Shown one piece after another: positions 1-7,501 of a DNA stretch of 44,097 bases (positions are counted from its first letter, which is position 1; every line of letters begins with the position of its first letter). The stretch is from Alphaproteobacteria bacterium (GTDB lineage: Bacteria > Pseudomonadota > Alphaproteobacteria > UBA2136 > UBA6156): contig JADCGN010000005.1 in assembly GCA_020249005.1 (NCBI GenBank), positions 1 to 44,097 of the forward strand, written 5' to 3'. A model generated the notes under the pieces. The model worked only from the letters and a program-made list of their open reading frames with translations, did not search any database and had not been told where the DNA came from. The position numbers and the translations under genes were made by a program.

Positions 1-1150
1 GGGTAAGCTGCCAACGGGTCTCGTGGGGGGTGGTAAGGCTTTGTATCCACCCCAAACGACTAAATTCCTGGAATTCCGTCATTTTCACGGCAGCCTCCCA
101 GGCATCATTACCGTAAGTTTTTTGTAGCTGTATGATGTCGACTCCCTCAGCGAGACGAAAACCCGTAAACAACGTCTCCTGGATGGTTCTTACCGGATTC
201 AGGGGTTCCCAACTGATAAAGTGTTTAAAGTCGGTCATTGTTCCGCGCAGGTAAGCCTCGGGGAGCTTGCGGTTGGCGGTGGCCACCCGGGTTCCGTCGC
301 CAAGTGTCACCCGCCCGTGCGCCCCAGCCCCAACTCCAAGGTAATCCTCACCCCGCCACACGCCTAAATTATGGCGGCAGGCCTCATCCGCCTTGGCGAA
401 ATTGGAAATCTCATAATTTTCGTACCCAAAACCCTGCAAAATCTCCCGTGTGGCCTCAAAAAAGTCGGCCTCCGCATCAGCCTCCAACGGTTGCCACAAA
501 CCCTTCCGAACTTGTCCCCAAAACGCCGTATTGCGCTCAACCGTGAGTTGGTAGGCGGCAATGTGGCTTAACCCGCGTCCAGCCAGCTCCTGCAACAGGG
601 CCTGCCAGGCGGGCAAATCCTGCCCCGGTAGACCATAAATTACATCGGCATTCACCCGAGCAAACACCCGCTGGGCGGCATCCAGCGTCGCCAACGCACC
701 AGTGGCCTGGTGGGTGCGGCCCAGAAAGTGCAACCAGTCATCCCGCAAGCCCTGTACGCCAATGCTCAAGCGATTCACGCCAACCTGATGAATTTCTTTA
801 AAATAACGAGCGCCCAAGTCTTCCGCCACGCTGGTTGGGTTGCACTCCAGCGTGACTTCGGTTGTGGCTTGCCACCGCCCCAAATGCTTGGCAGCCTGTA
901 AAATCAACTGAATATCTGATGGCTGCATTAAGCTTGGGGTGCCGCCTCCAAAGAAGATACTCTGCAACGGGCGTTGCGGCGCAATCTGCCCGCACCACCA
1001 TTTAATTTCTTCAATAATCTTAGCGATATAGGCTTGACGAAGGGGGTCTGGCAGCCCGCTTTGGGGTATGGCGTGGCTGTTGAAATCACAGTACGGGCAC
1101 TTGGCCTTACACCAAGGCCAATGAACGTAAAGATGGAGGGGCGCTGACAT
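1..1150 (-). CDS. hemW: HemW-like radical SAM protein (partial, 3' end outside window)
   Basis: Oxygen-independent coproporphyrinogen oxidase-like radical SAM family protein; HemW proteins are thought to be haem chaperones rather than true oxidases. The reading frame opens at ATG 1150-1148 and stays open to the left edge (about 383 codons), so only the C-terminal end is missing. Near the N-terminus is the radical SAM cluster motif CxxxCxxC (Cys14, Cys18, Cys21, in HWPWCKAKCPYCDF), followed by a glycine-rich FFGGGTPSL segment that binds SAM and by the VNADVIYGLPGQ segment typical of the family. It lies 16 bases after rdgB and forms an rph-rdgB-hemW run seen in many alphaproteobacteria. Family assignment is firm. 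Haem chaperone versus oxidase is inferred from the usual HemW architecture. Confidence 0.93.
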   Translation of the reverse strand, partial: MSAPLHLYVHWPWCKAKCPYCDFNSHAIPQSGLPDPLRQAYIAKIIEEIKWWCGQIAPQRPLQSIFFGGGTPSLMQPSDIQLILQAAKHLGRWQATTEVTLECNPTSVAEDLGARYFKEIHQVGVNRLSIGVQGLRDDWLHFLGRTHQATGALATLDAAQRVFARVNADVIYGLPGQDLPAWQALLQELAGRGLSHIAAYQLTVERNTAFWGQVRKGLWQPLEADAEADFFEATREILQGFGYENYEISNFAKADEACRHNLGVWRGEDYLGVGAGAHGRVTLGDGTRVATANRKLPEAYLRGTMTDFKHFISWEPLNPVRTIQETLFTGFRLAEGVDIIQLQKTYGNDAWEAAVKMTEFQEFSRLGWIQSLTTPHETRWQLT

Positions 1151-1166
1151 CGAAGATTGATTTCAA

Positions 1167-1775
1167 TCACGCGGCAATTTTTAAGGCCGCCAACAAGGCG
1201 GATACAGCCAGCTGCCGGTGCTGCTTTACCTGCGCCGCTGGTTCGCCCCGTTCCAGCCGTACGGCATTCGTGAGATGATGGTTTTCTCCAATAAAAATAG
1301 AATCATAACCAAACCCCCCGTAGCCGCTGCGCACGGGCGCCACCATGCCACGGTCAACCCCTTCCACGACGAGGGTTGGTTGGTTGGGTCTGGCCAACGC
1401 CAATACGCAATGAAAGGCAGCGGTGCGCGGGGTTTGTGGCGGCAGAGCCGCAAACGTATTTAAAAGCTCATCAGGGCCAGCATAAGTGGCTGTATCAACA
1501 CCCAACAGGTGCGGCAAGGCTGCGACAAACAGACCGGAGTCATCGGCCAATGCCCAGTGGCCCGTGGCCTGCGCTAGAGTTTCCGCCTTAAGCCGTGCAT
1601 TTCCGGCCAAAGTGCCACCTTCGGCGGCGGTTAATTCAACGGGTAAGGCCACCCCCACGTCCTTAGCAGGGATGAAATGCCGTTTAAGTGGCTGGAGAAG
1701 AATCATAAACTCGGCAATTTTGCCCGAATTGCTGGTGGCGAGAACCACGAGGTCGGTTGGACGCGTCGCTAGCAT
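1167..1775 (-). CDS. rdgB: XTP/dITP pyrophosphatase (RdgB/HAM1)
   Basis: Cytosolic house-cleaning enzyme that hydrolyses XTP, dITP and ITP to the monophosphate plus pyrophosphate, so deaminated purines stay out of DNA. The 202-residue protein has the family length. It carries the nucleotide-binding ATSNSGKIAEF segment (SNSGK at residues 15-19), the ALADDSGL metal/active-site motif (about residues 76-82) and a C-terminal GFGYDSIF motif. ATG at 1775-1773 gives the expected N-terminus, although no strong Shine-Dalgarno is visible before it. It sits between rph and hemW on the same strand. Confidence 0.95.
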   Translation of the reverse strand: MLATRPTDLVVLATSNSGKIAEFMILLQPLKRHFIPAKDVGVALPVELTAAEGGTLAGNARLKAETLAQATGHWALADDSGLFVAALPHLLGVDTATYAGPDELLNTFAALPPQTPRTAAFHCVLALARPNQPTLVVEGVDRGMVAPVRSGYGGFGYDSIFIGENHHLTNAVRLERGEPAAQVKQHRQLAVSALLAALKIAA

Positions 1776-1916
1776 GTGGCTGGCATCGCGTGCGAACCGT
1801 CACACTGTCAAGCCATGAAACGTATGAAAAAACGAATTTTGGAGCTCCTTGGCAAAAAAGCCACAAAGTAGAATATCAGTAAGCGTTGACTCAAATTTGG
1901 AAATGTTTCGCGATCC

Positions 1917-2672
1917 CTAAGTTTCCAGGGCAGCCGTGAGTACTTGGCGCTGTAAATCGAAAAGCTCATAGAGGCCTTTTTGCGCCAGTTGCTGCATGGT
2001 GGTTAATTCCTGCGCAGTCACCGGCCGCTGTTCGGCACTCAGCTGGACTTCCACCCAATGGCCACTGCCCGCCATGACGAAGTTGCCGTCGGCGAGCGTG
2101 GTTGAATCTTCTTGGTAGTCCATGTCGAGCACCACGCCGTCCGATGTCAGACCACAGGAGATTGCGGCCACCTGATCCCGCAGGACCGGAGCGGCGCTCT
2201 TGAGCAGCCGGCGGCTTTGCAGATGGTGAACCGCCACGCTGGCAGCGAGGTAAGATCCTGTAATAGCAGCGGTTCTGGTACCGCCATCGGCCACCAATAC
2301 GTCGCAATCAAGCCATAAGGTAAAACCATCCAAGGCCTTAAGGTCGGTCACCGCCCGTAGGCTGCGACCGATCAGGCGCTGGATTTCAATCGTACGCCCT
2401 TCTTGTTTTCCCTTGGTGGCCTCGCGGTCTTTACGCTCATGGGTGGCCCGCGGCAGCATACCGTACTCCGCGGTCAGCCACCCCTGCCCTTTGCCGCGGA
2501 GCCAGGCGGGCACTTTGTCTTGCACGCTGGCCGTACAAAGCACCTCGGTCTTACCAAAGCGGATTAGGCAGCTGCCTTCGGCATGGGGGTTCACACCGGT
2601 GGTGACCTTCACCTCGCGCAGGTCATGCGCCAGGCGCTGATCATGGCGGAGTTTAGAGGGCGTGAGAGTCAT
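1917..2672 (-). CDS. rph: Ribonuclease PH
   Basis: Phosphorolytic 3'-5' exoribonuclease that trims the 3' ends of tRNA precursors. The protein carries the family signature running from TAEYGMLPRATHERKDRE to the GRTIEIQRLIGRSLRAV segment, then the DCDVLVADGGTRTAAITG phosphate-binding core and the LDMDYQEDS active-site segment. The frame is open for 25 further codons upstream (to 2747), but the usual protein is about 240 residues. ATG 2672-2670 gives 251 residues and has GGAAAG seven bases upstream, so this start is preferred. First gene of the rph-rdgB-hemW run. Confidence 0.94.
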   Translation of the reverse strand: MTLTPSKLRHDQRLAHDLREVKVTTGVNPHAEGSCLIRFGKTEVLCTASVQDKVPAWLRGKGQGWLTAEYGMLPRATHERKDREATKGKQEGRTIEIQRLIGRSLRAVTDLKALDGFTLWLDCDVLVADGGTRTAAITGSYLAASVAVHHLQSRRLLKSAAPVLRDQVAAISCGLTSDGVVLDMDYQEDSTTLADGNFVMAGSGHWVEVQLSAEQRPVTAQELTTMQQLAQKGLYELFDLQRQVLTAALET

Positions 2673-2875
2673 ACACATTCTTTCCAATTGGTCCTTGGCC
2701 TGTTCATACGAGAAACTTCTCAGGCCGTAAAATAAATAAATACTCACATCAGAGGGGCAAACTTCCCCGGCGCCGTTTAAAAATGTTTTTTAATGCCGAT
2801 TCAACGGTTCTCCAGTGTGGACCGTGTGAAGTGAAGGAGGTGCGAGAGTCTCATAATTGTAACATGGGTTCATGT

Positions 2876-2888
2876 GAAACAATGTTTC
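2876..2888. promoter_or_regulatory. Perfect 13-base inverted repeat upstream of rph
   Basis: GAAACAATGTTTC is a perfect inverted repeat (arms GAAACA and TGTTTC) in the 251-base space between rph and the peroxiredoxin gene, both on the minus strand. A second, partial dyad (CATGGGTTCATG) lies just beside it. The position upstream of rph would suit an operator, but no known regulator motif is recognised and no clear promoter hexamers were found. The rest of this spacer shows no gene. Confidence 0.3.
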
Positions 2889-2923
2889 TCAAAAGTCTCA
2901 AGAAGAGTAATCTTAGTGCAACA

Positions 2924-3394
2924 CTAAACGTTGTCCTTAAACCACGTTGCAACATCCTGCGCCTGTTGAGCAGGTGTGACCTTAGGCCACACCATCCGCA
3001 CCATACCAGTAGGGTCGACCAACACGCTCATGCGAGCCATGCCCATGTAAGTCCGTCCATACATGCTTTTTTCCTGCCAAGCGCCGTAAGCATCGGCCAT
3101 AACGTGCTCGGCATCGCTCAACAAGTTAAAATTAAGCTGTTCTTTTTCAATGAACTTCTGTAAAAGGGCAGGCTTATCGGGCGAGATCCCCACCACCGTA
3201 ACGCCTAGTTGGTCCAGCAAGGCTTGATTGTCTCTGACGGTACAGGCCTGAACGGTGCAACCAGGGGTCATCGCCTTAGGATAAAAGTATATAAGCAACC
3301 ACGTACCACGGTAATCCTTCAAACTGCGTTGAACCCCTGTGGCGTCGGGCAAAGCAAACGCGGGGGCGGGGGTGTTAAGTATGGGGAGGGGCAT
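2924..3394 (-). CDS. bcp: Thioredoxin-dependent peroxiredoxin, Bcp/PrxQ type
   Basis: Thiol peroxidase that reduces H2O2 and organic hydroperoxides using thioredoxin. The 156-residue protein shows the Bcp motif YFYPKAMTPGCTVQAC, with peroxidatic Cys46 and a resolving Cys51 five residues later, and a C-terminal VLVDPTGMVRMVW strand typical of the AhpC/TSA fold. The frame continues 32 codons upstream (to 3490) but that stretch is not family-like. ATG 3394-3392 is preceded by AAGGA at about eight bases and is chosen. It is divergent from the SecB-like gene at 3483. Confidence 0.92.
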   Translation of the reverse strand: MPLPILNTPAPAFALPDATGVQRSLKDYRGTWLLIYFYPKAMTPGCTVQACTVRDNQALLDQLGVTVVGISPDKPALLQKFIEKEQLNFNLLSDAEHVMADAYGAWQEKSMYGRTYMGMARMSVLVDPTGMVRMVWPKVTPAQQAQDVATWFKDNV

Positions 3395-3482
3395 GGGGAG
3401 GTTCCTTATCGTTGCTGCAAACATAAGCAATAAGGCGTGGCAGGGCAAGTGTGAAAACGCGCAGAATAGCGCATAAAAGGCC

Positions 3483-3974
3483 ATGAGCAAAACTGTGAAA
3501 ACCCCTCAAAAATCGGTGGCCAAGTCTCAACAGACTGGTGCTTCCGTAAAATCTTCCAAAATCGTCGATAAATCAAAAGAAACAAAGTCTAAATCGAATG
3601 GCCCATGGCATTTTTTGGCGCCAATCGATGTCTCGCTGGAAAATCGGCCCATTTTACGCCCGATTAACCCCGGCGAACGTCAGCTGGATTTGGCGGTGCA
3701 AACCGGGCATGCAGCTTTGCCACAGGATGATCTGGTGCAGGTTGACGTTCGCTTAAGAGCCCAGATTTCAATTCCTGAAGGACTTGCAGTAGTGGCGGAA
3801 GTGCATTGTTTAGGTATTGCAATTAAGTCGAAAGGTAGTGACCAGATTGCCGAGTTGCAAGAACAACTCTATGGCCCCACCCGTGCAGCCCTTCAGACAG
3901 TCTTGGCTTTGGCCGGTCACACGCCACCCCTTCCCACCACGTTGCAGGAGATCTTATCTTTAAAAAACCAATAG
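3483..3974 (+). CDS. SecB-like protein (divergent export chaperone candidate)
   Basis: 163 residues. The first 40 residues are Lys/Ser-rich and look disordered. The remainder follows the pattern of SecB: an opening PWHFLAPIDVSLE strand (compare the family's kDISFE), a LDLAVQTG strand, DDLVQVDVRLRAQ, then VVAEVHCLGIAIK and a C-terminal helix with YGPTRAALQ in place of the usual PYAR. This is resemblance judged by eye, not a firm family hit. If right, it would hold preproteins unfolded for the Sec translocase. A strong intrinsic terminator follows 20 bases after the stop codon. Alternative: an unrelated hypothetical protein. The Lys-rich N-terminal extension is unusual for SecB. Confidence 0.5.
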   Translation: MSKTVKTPQKSVAKSQQTGASVKSSKIVDKSKETKSKSNGPWHFLAPIDVSLENRPILRPINPGERQLDLAVQTGHAALPQDDLVQVDVRLRAQISIPEGLAVVAEVHCLGIAIKSKGSDQIAELQEQLYGPTRAALQTVLALAGHTPPLPTTLQEILSLKNQ

Positions 3975-3994
3975 ATAAGCTTCCTTTTTATATT

Positions 3995-4018
3995 TCCCCC
4001 AGGCCCGGGGGATTTTTT
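3995..4018 (+). terminator. Rho-independent terminator of the SecB-like gene
   Basis: Stem TCCCCC/GGGGGA with a six-base loop, followed directly by TTTTTT, placed 20 bases after the stop codon at 3974. Confidence 0.85.
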
Positions 4019-4135
4019 ATAGAATAATATCATATGATGCACTCATGCAACTTTTAAATAAAATTGGCACTTCTACAAAATTCTTTTAATCCATCATTTA
4101 AAGAACTTGAGCGATAGCGGTTGTGGCAAAGCCAA

Positions 4136-4159
4136 TAAAAAGCCGCCCGGCCGGGCGGC
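4136..4159 (-). terminator. Rho-independent terminator of yggT
   Basis: Perfect GC-rich palindrome at 4142-4159 (GCCGCCCGG and its complement). Read on the minus strand it is followed by TTTTTAT at 4141-4135. It lies about 20 bases past the yggT stop codon. The region 4019-4135 between the two facing terminators is AT-rich and holds no gene that can be supported. Confidence 0.85.
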
Positions 4160-4181
4160 GATTTGGTGGGGTAAATTATTG

Positions 4182-4481
4182 TTATTGCGACATTTCCATC
4201 GCCATCCGGCTCAGGACTTTCAAAATTCCGGTGCGGACAAAGAAAATGATGGCGATGAGGGCCACGGGGGTGAGGTCCAAACCGCCGATCAAAGGAATGT
4301 AGGGGCGGAGCCTCTCAAACACCGGCTCGGTGAGGTTCCGGAGAATCCGTACCAATGGGTTGAGCGGGTCGGGGTTGGTCCAGGAAAGGATGACAGCCGC
4401 CAGAATCACGAACGTGTAGATCAACAACAGGTAATCAAGCAGCGTGACCGCCGAGTAGAGGGGATAACCGAGAGCGTACAT
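4182..4481 (-). CDS. yggT: YggT family membrane protein
   Basis: 99-residue integral membrane protein. Two hydrophobic segments (about residues 14-35 and 68-88) flank the family signature SWTNPDPLNPLVRILRNLTEP followed by a short amphipathic stretch and RPYIP. YggT proteins are widespread inner-membrane proteins implicated in osmotic homeostasis and linked with cell-division genes in some phyla; the precise role is unresolved. It is monocistronic here, has a strong terminator, and is divergent from the following plus-strand block. Confidence 0.9.
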   Translation of the reverse strand: MYALGYPLYSAVTLLDYLLLIYTFVILAAVILSWTNPDPLNPLVRILRNLTEPVFERLRPYIPLIGGLDLTPVALIAIIFFVRTGILKVLSRMAMEMSQ

Positions 4482-4545
4482 GAGAGGGCACTTTCTTTCT
4501 GAGAAGTTTTATCATAGAGTGCGGCAAAACAAGGGAGATTTGCCC

Positions 4546-4842
4546 ATGAAACATGCAACCTTGCTACTCCTTGCCGGCCTGGCGCTGACCGTGGGGGGGG
4601 GTGCTAATGCGGCGACCGGCTTGCCGGTTGGCAGCGTGGCCTGCTTAAGTTTGAAGGATGCGCAGGATTATGCGCAATACCAACGGACCGCGCCCGATTT
4701 TGCCAAGGATCTCATGGCCCGGGCGGACTGCTACGTTATCCAAGAGCCGGCGGAAGCTGTGCAACAAGGTCGTCCGGAAGGCGGTTTCCAGGCCTACAAG
4801 TTGCTTTCTGGCCATAAGGTCTGGTTGCCAATCGCCCGTTAG
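4546..4842 (+). CDS. Small secreted protein at head of T4SS-like block
   Basis: 98 residues with a clear signal peptide (Lys2, hydrophobic core, likely cut after GGGANA near residue 22). The mature part of about 76 residues holds two cysteines (in SVACLSL and ARADCYVI) that could form a disulfide, and its strand-rich pattern ending in HKVWLPI is reminiscent of small SH3-like domains. ATG 4546 has AAGGGAG eight bases upstream. A longer frame from 4480 has no such site and is rejected. It precedes the TraU-family gene by 36 bases, so a role in the same periplasmic machinery is inferred. Function not recognised. Confidence 0.7.
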   Translation: MKHATLLLLAGLALTVGGGANAATGLPVGSVACLSLKDAQDYAQYQRTAPDFAKDLMARADCYVIQEPAEAVQQGRPEGGFQAYKLLSGHKVWLPIAR

Positions 4843-4878
4843 GTTGCGGGGGGTGCCGCAGGACCTTATGCTAAAAGC

Positions 4879-6156
4879 ATGAGGCAGGATTTTACCCCAC
4901 TGGTTGCGTTGCTAGTGTTAAATGCAGCTCTTGTGCTACAAGAGGTTAATGCCCAGATAAGCAATGAAGAGCTTCAAAGGTTTAGAACTCAAATTGAGGA
5001 TTTGAGAATCCAAGTAGGAGAAGAGGATTCCAAGACTTTGAGAAATGAACTGCAACAAAGTTCTCAAAATCTCGTCAATCAATTGGGCATTAGTCAATCA
5101 TTGGGTGTGAACCAGCGTGACTTCCCCTATTTGGGGAATGTCTATAACTCCGCCTGTAATTATGCTGGACGCGACAGTTTTCCACAATCCGTGGTGTGCA
5201 GTATTAAACCACCGTTAATAGCTAATACAGCAACTTATGAATATTGGGAACCAGCGGCAATTGTTGAAGTCTCCTGCCAAAAAGGCTTTAGTTTGTTAAA
5301 ACCCGGGTTCATGGGGCAGGGGGCCTCAATCGCCGGTAAACCGGTGCAGCCCGGCCAATGTGGCAGCGGGCCGAATTGGTTTTTCGAAGTCCGCGTATGG
5401 GCGTCAAACCCAGCCCCCAATGCCGACCGCCGGCTCAGTAGCTTAAGCTATCAGGAGTATTTATGGACGGGCCGGGGGACTTGTCACGCCGATGGTACCC
5501 AAAGAGCCTCCGAGTATGGCTATGGAAGGAAGAATAACTTTGCCAAAGGGCCGGCGACCGGACCGGGCGGAAGCTTTGAAGCCTATATTTCCGATAATGA
5601 TCCCGCCTGGTCGCGCCAACTCACGCCTGATCAGGCTACCCAACAAATGCAGCAAGCCAAAAAGCCGCCCGTCAACCAGCCTGAATGCCAAGAAAACACC
5701 CCGAATATCCAAGCCTGTTGGGGCGACCCAAGCCAACAAAACGGCTGGGTCACGCATCCCAACCGTGCCGTAGCCGCTGCGCTCGCTGGATATCGGGGGC
5801 TCCTCAAGGCACAGGGCATGAATCGGGTGGCCACGCCCATCCAAGCAGGCTGGCGGATGAGTATGGATTACCCGTTTGTCAAAAGCCCCTCCTCCTATGC
5901 ACAGGCGATGGGGATGCCCACGCAGGGCAACACCCGTCACCGGGGGTCGGATTGTTTTGTCCCCGGAGATGGTGGCGCGTGGTGGTTTACCACCGGCAGA
6001 CAAGGACGGAGCCCGCGCGCCTTGCAGGCTGTAACAAATCCTTCGGCAACAGCCAATGCAGATCTGGGCACCTACATCTTTTCTTATTGGGTCAAAACCA
6101 GCTGCACGGTTTACGATAAAAAAGGCGGAATTTGTCAGGATACTTACCATTATTAA
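4879..6156 (+). CDS. TraU-family conjugation/secretion protein
   Basis: 425 residues. An N-terminal hydrophobic segment (residues 7-25, ending VNAQ) looks like a signal peptide; residues 27-72 form a Glu/Gln-rich, probably coiled-coil stretch not present in F-plasmid TraU. The conserved part starts at IKPPLIANTATYEYWEPAAI, equivalent to the yWEP segment of TraU, and ends with a WWFTTGRQG segment followed by a Trp-Val-Lys-Thr-Ser-Cys pattern like the TraU C-terminus. Ten cysteines are visible after residue 90, which suits a disulfide-rich periplasmic protein. In F-type systems TraU takes part in mating-pair assembly and DNA transfer. Its neighbours are a CPFC thioredoxin-fold protein and a TraD-like ATPase. 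Base composition is odd: the first 420 bases are about 43 % GC, the remainder about 60 %. Confidence 0.8.
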   Translation: MRQDFTPLVALLVLNAALVLQEVNAQISNEELQRFRTQIEDLRIQVGEEDSKTLRNELQQSSQNLVNQLGISQSLGVNQRDFPYLGNVYNSACNYAGRDSFPQSVVCSIKPPLIANTATYEYWEPAAIVEVSCQKGFSLLKPGFMGQGASIAGKPVQPGQCGSGPNWFFEVRVWASNPAPNADRRLSSLSYQEYLWTGRGTCHADGTQRASEYGYGRKNNFAKGPATGPGGSFEAYISDNDPAWSRQLTPDQATQQMQQAKKPPVNQPECQENTPNIQACWGDPSQQNGWVTHPNRAVAAALAGYRGLLKAQGMNRVATPIQAGWRMSMDYPFVKSPSSYAQAMGMPTQGNTRHRGSDCFVPGDGGAWWFTTGRQGRSPRALQAVTNPSATANADLGTYIFSYWVKTSCTVYDKKGGICQDTYHY

Positions 6157-6191
6157 TGTTTCACGCGTAACAACATAAAGAAAAGCGCTGC

Positions 6192-7034
6192 ATGAAAACC
6201 CCATATTTTATCCTAAGCGCAACACTGGTTGCAGGTACGGCGCTGGCCCAAACGGCGCTTGAACGCAAATACACGCCCTGCGTCGACTACTTCCAAGTTG
6301 GCGGAAGTCGTTGCGCCGCTACAGCCAGTCCGGCAATAGCCCCTGCCCCACCCAACCCTGTACCAACGGCCCCGGCAGCACGGCCCGCCACCGACCCAGT
6401 CCAAGCCTTTCTGGATAACCACGGCAAGCCGCCGCGTGAGTTCGCCGAATTCTATGTGAATCCTACCCCTGAGAACGCCCGTCGTTGGGTCGAGGCGTTT
6501 CGCGCGCAGCAGAGCAAGGCGAACGCCATGGCCGAGGCCTGGCGGCAGGCGGAACGGGCATTTCCAAGCCCAACCGAGTTGCCACGTCCGGCGTCAGCTC
6601 CAGCCCAGCCCGTTGCAGCCCCGGTTGCGGCACCAATGGCAACTCCCACAGCGCCAACCCCCACGGCCCCTCGCCTAGGCCGCTTTGCCACACCTGCCGA
6701 ACAGCTCCCCATCCTGGTGTATTATTTTAGTGCCAGTTGCCCCTTTTGTGCCCGGTTAAAGCCCGACCTGATGGCCATCACCCAAGCCACCCAAGGCAAG
6801 TTACTATTTACTTGCGTCGATCTTACGCCGCTTTCGCCGCGCCAGGCACCCAGCCCAGGCAACCGGACAGGGTTGCCGTGTGACTGGCGCTTGCCGCAAC
6901 CGGGCGAATTAGAACGGCTGCAAATCCGCCAAACCCCCACGTTGCTGATCAGTCGGCCCGGCCAAGGCGGCCAGCGCTTGACGGGCATCATTCCGCCGAG
7001 CCAGCTACAAACGGCCTTATTTGGCCAAAATTAA
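6192..7034 (+). CDS. Periplasmic thioredoxin-fold protein (TrbB/TraF-like)
   Basis: 280 residues: signal peptide (cut near LAQ, residue 20), two cysteines (Cys30, Cys41), a Pro/Ala-rich linker (about 48-66), a helical section, a second Pro/Ala linker (131-160), then a thioredoxin-like domain with active site CPFC (Cys183-Cys186) and a cis-proline segment RQTPTLLI (Pro249). Such proteins act as disulfide isomerases or oxidases for conjugation proteins; F TrbB is the model. The Cys-rich TraU homologue just upstream (36 bases) is the obvious client. Extra cysteines 208 and 230 could form a structural disulfide. Assignment to the fold is firm, the exact family name less so. Confidence 0.8.
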   Translation: MKTPYFILSATLVAGTALAQTALERKYTPCVDYFQVGGSRCAATASPAIAPAPPNPVPTAPAARPATDPVQAFLDNHGKPPREFAEFYVNPTPENARRWVEAFRAQQSKANAMAEAWRQAERAFPSPTELPRPASAPAQPVAAPVAAPMATPTAPTPTAPRLGRFATPAEQLPILVYYFSASCPFCARLKPDLMAITQATQGKLLFTCVDLTPLSPRQAPSPGNRTGLPCDWRLPQPGELERLQIRQTPTLLISRPGQGGQRLTGIIPPSQLQTALFGQN

Positions 7035-7136
7035 AGATTTTTAAGGTGTGACTCGCGCGGCCCTGTCAGGTGGCCTTGCGTGGTGATCGATAGGGACTTG
7101 TCAGCAACCCCGAGAAAGAACAAGAATTGGTGTATC

Positions 7137-7478
7137 ATGGTTGAACTTGCCCAAGGCTCGAATAACCTCTCGCTGCATAAGCCTGAAGAGGTGGGATTGG
7201 CCCGTAGCCGGCTGATATGGGTAATGAAACCCTTAGGATTCCTCGTATTAGTCCTCTGGGTGCTGCATCCGGGCGTGAGTGACCGGGCGGAAATCGGCAC
7301 GATGCTGTTGCTGGGGTTCTTGTTAGGCGCAGCTTACGGCCTGGTGCACTATGGCGCCCAACTACGCCAATATCTTACCCTGCGCCCTTTGGCGGCCCGG
7401 CAGCAGAGCAACCGTATTCCCGCCGAATATTACTGGGGCGAAATCAATCAAGTGTTGTATGATAACAACGCGCGCTAA
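7137..7478 (+). CDS. Two-helix membrane protein, possible anchor of the TraD-like ATPase
   Basis: 113 residues with two hydrophobic segments (about residues 27-44 and 55-75, LIWVMKPLGFLVLVLWVL and TMLLLGFLLGAAYGLVHYGA) and a basic cytosolic tail ending WGEINQVLYDNNAR. ATG 7137 is the first ATG of the hydrophobic protein; the upstream frame (to 7080) is not convincing. It lies 23 bases before a VirD4/TraD-type ATPase that lacks the two N-terminal membrane helices normal for that family. The natural inference is that this protein supplies the missing anchor as a separate chain. No family is recognised from sequence alone. Confidence 0.65.
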   Translation: MVELAQGSNNLSLHKPEEVGLARSRLIWVMKPLGFLVLVLWVLHPGVSDRAEIGTMLLLGFLLGAAYGLVHYGAQLRQYLTLRPLAARQQSNRIPAEYYWGEINQVLYDNNAR

Positions 7479-7501
7479 GAATTTGAAAGATAATTAAGCC
7501 A

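Noticed and set aside
2672..2747. Longer rph with 25 extra N-terminal residues
   Set aside because: Family length and RBS position favour ATG 2672.
5461..6204. 247-codon open frame antisense to the TraU gene
   Set aside because: It mirrors a GC-rich coding frame, has no RBS and reads as low-quality protein; the TraU frame on the other strand has clear homology.
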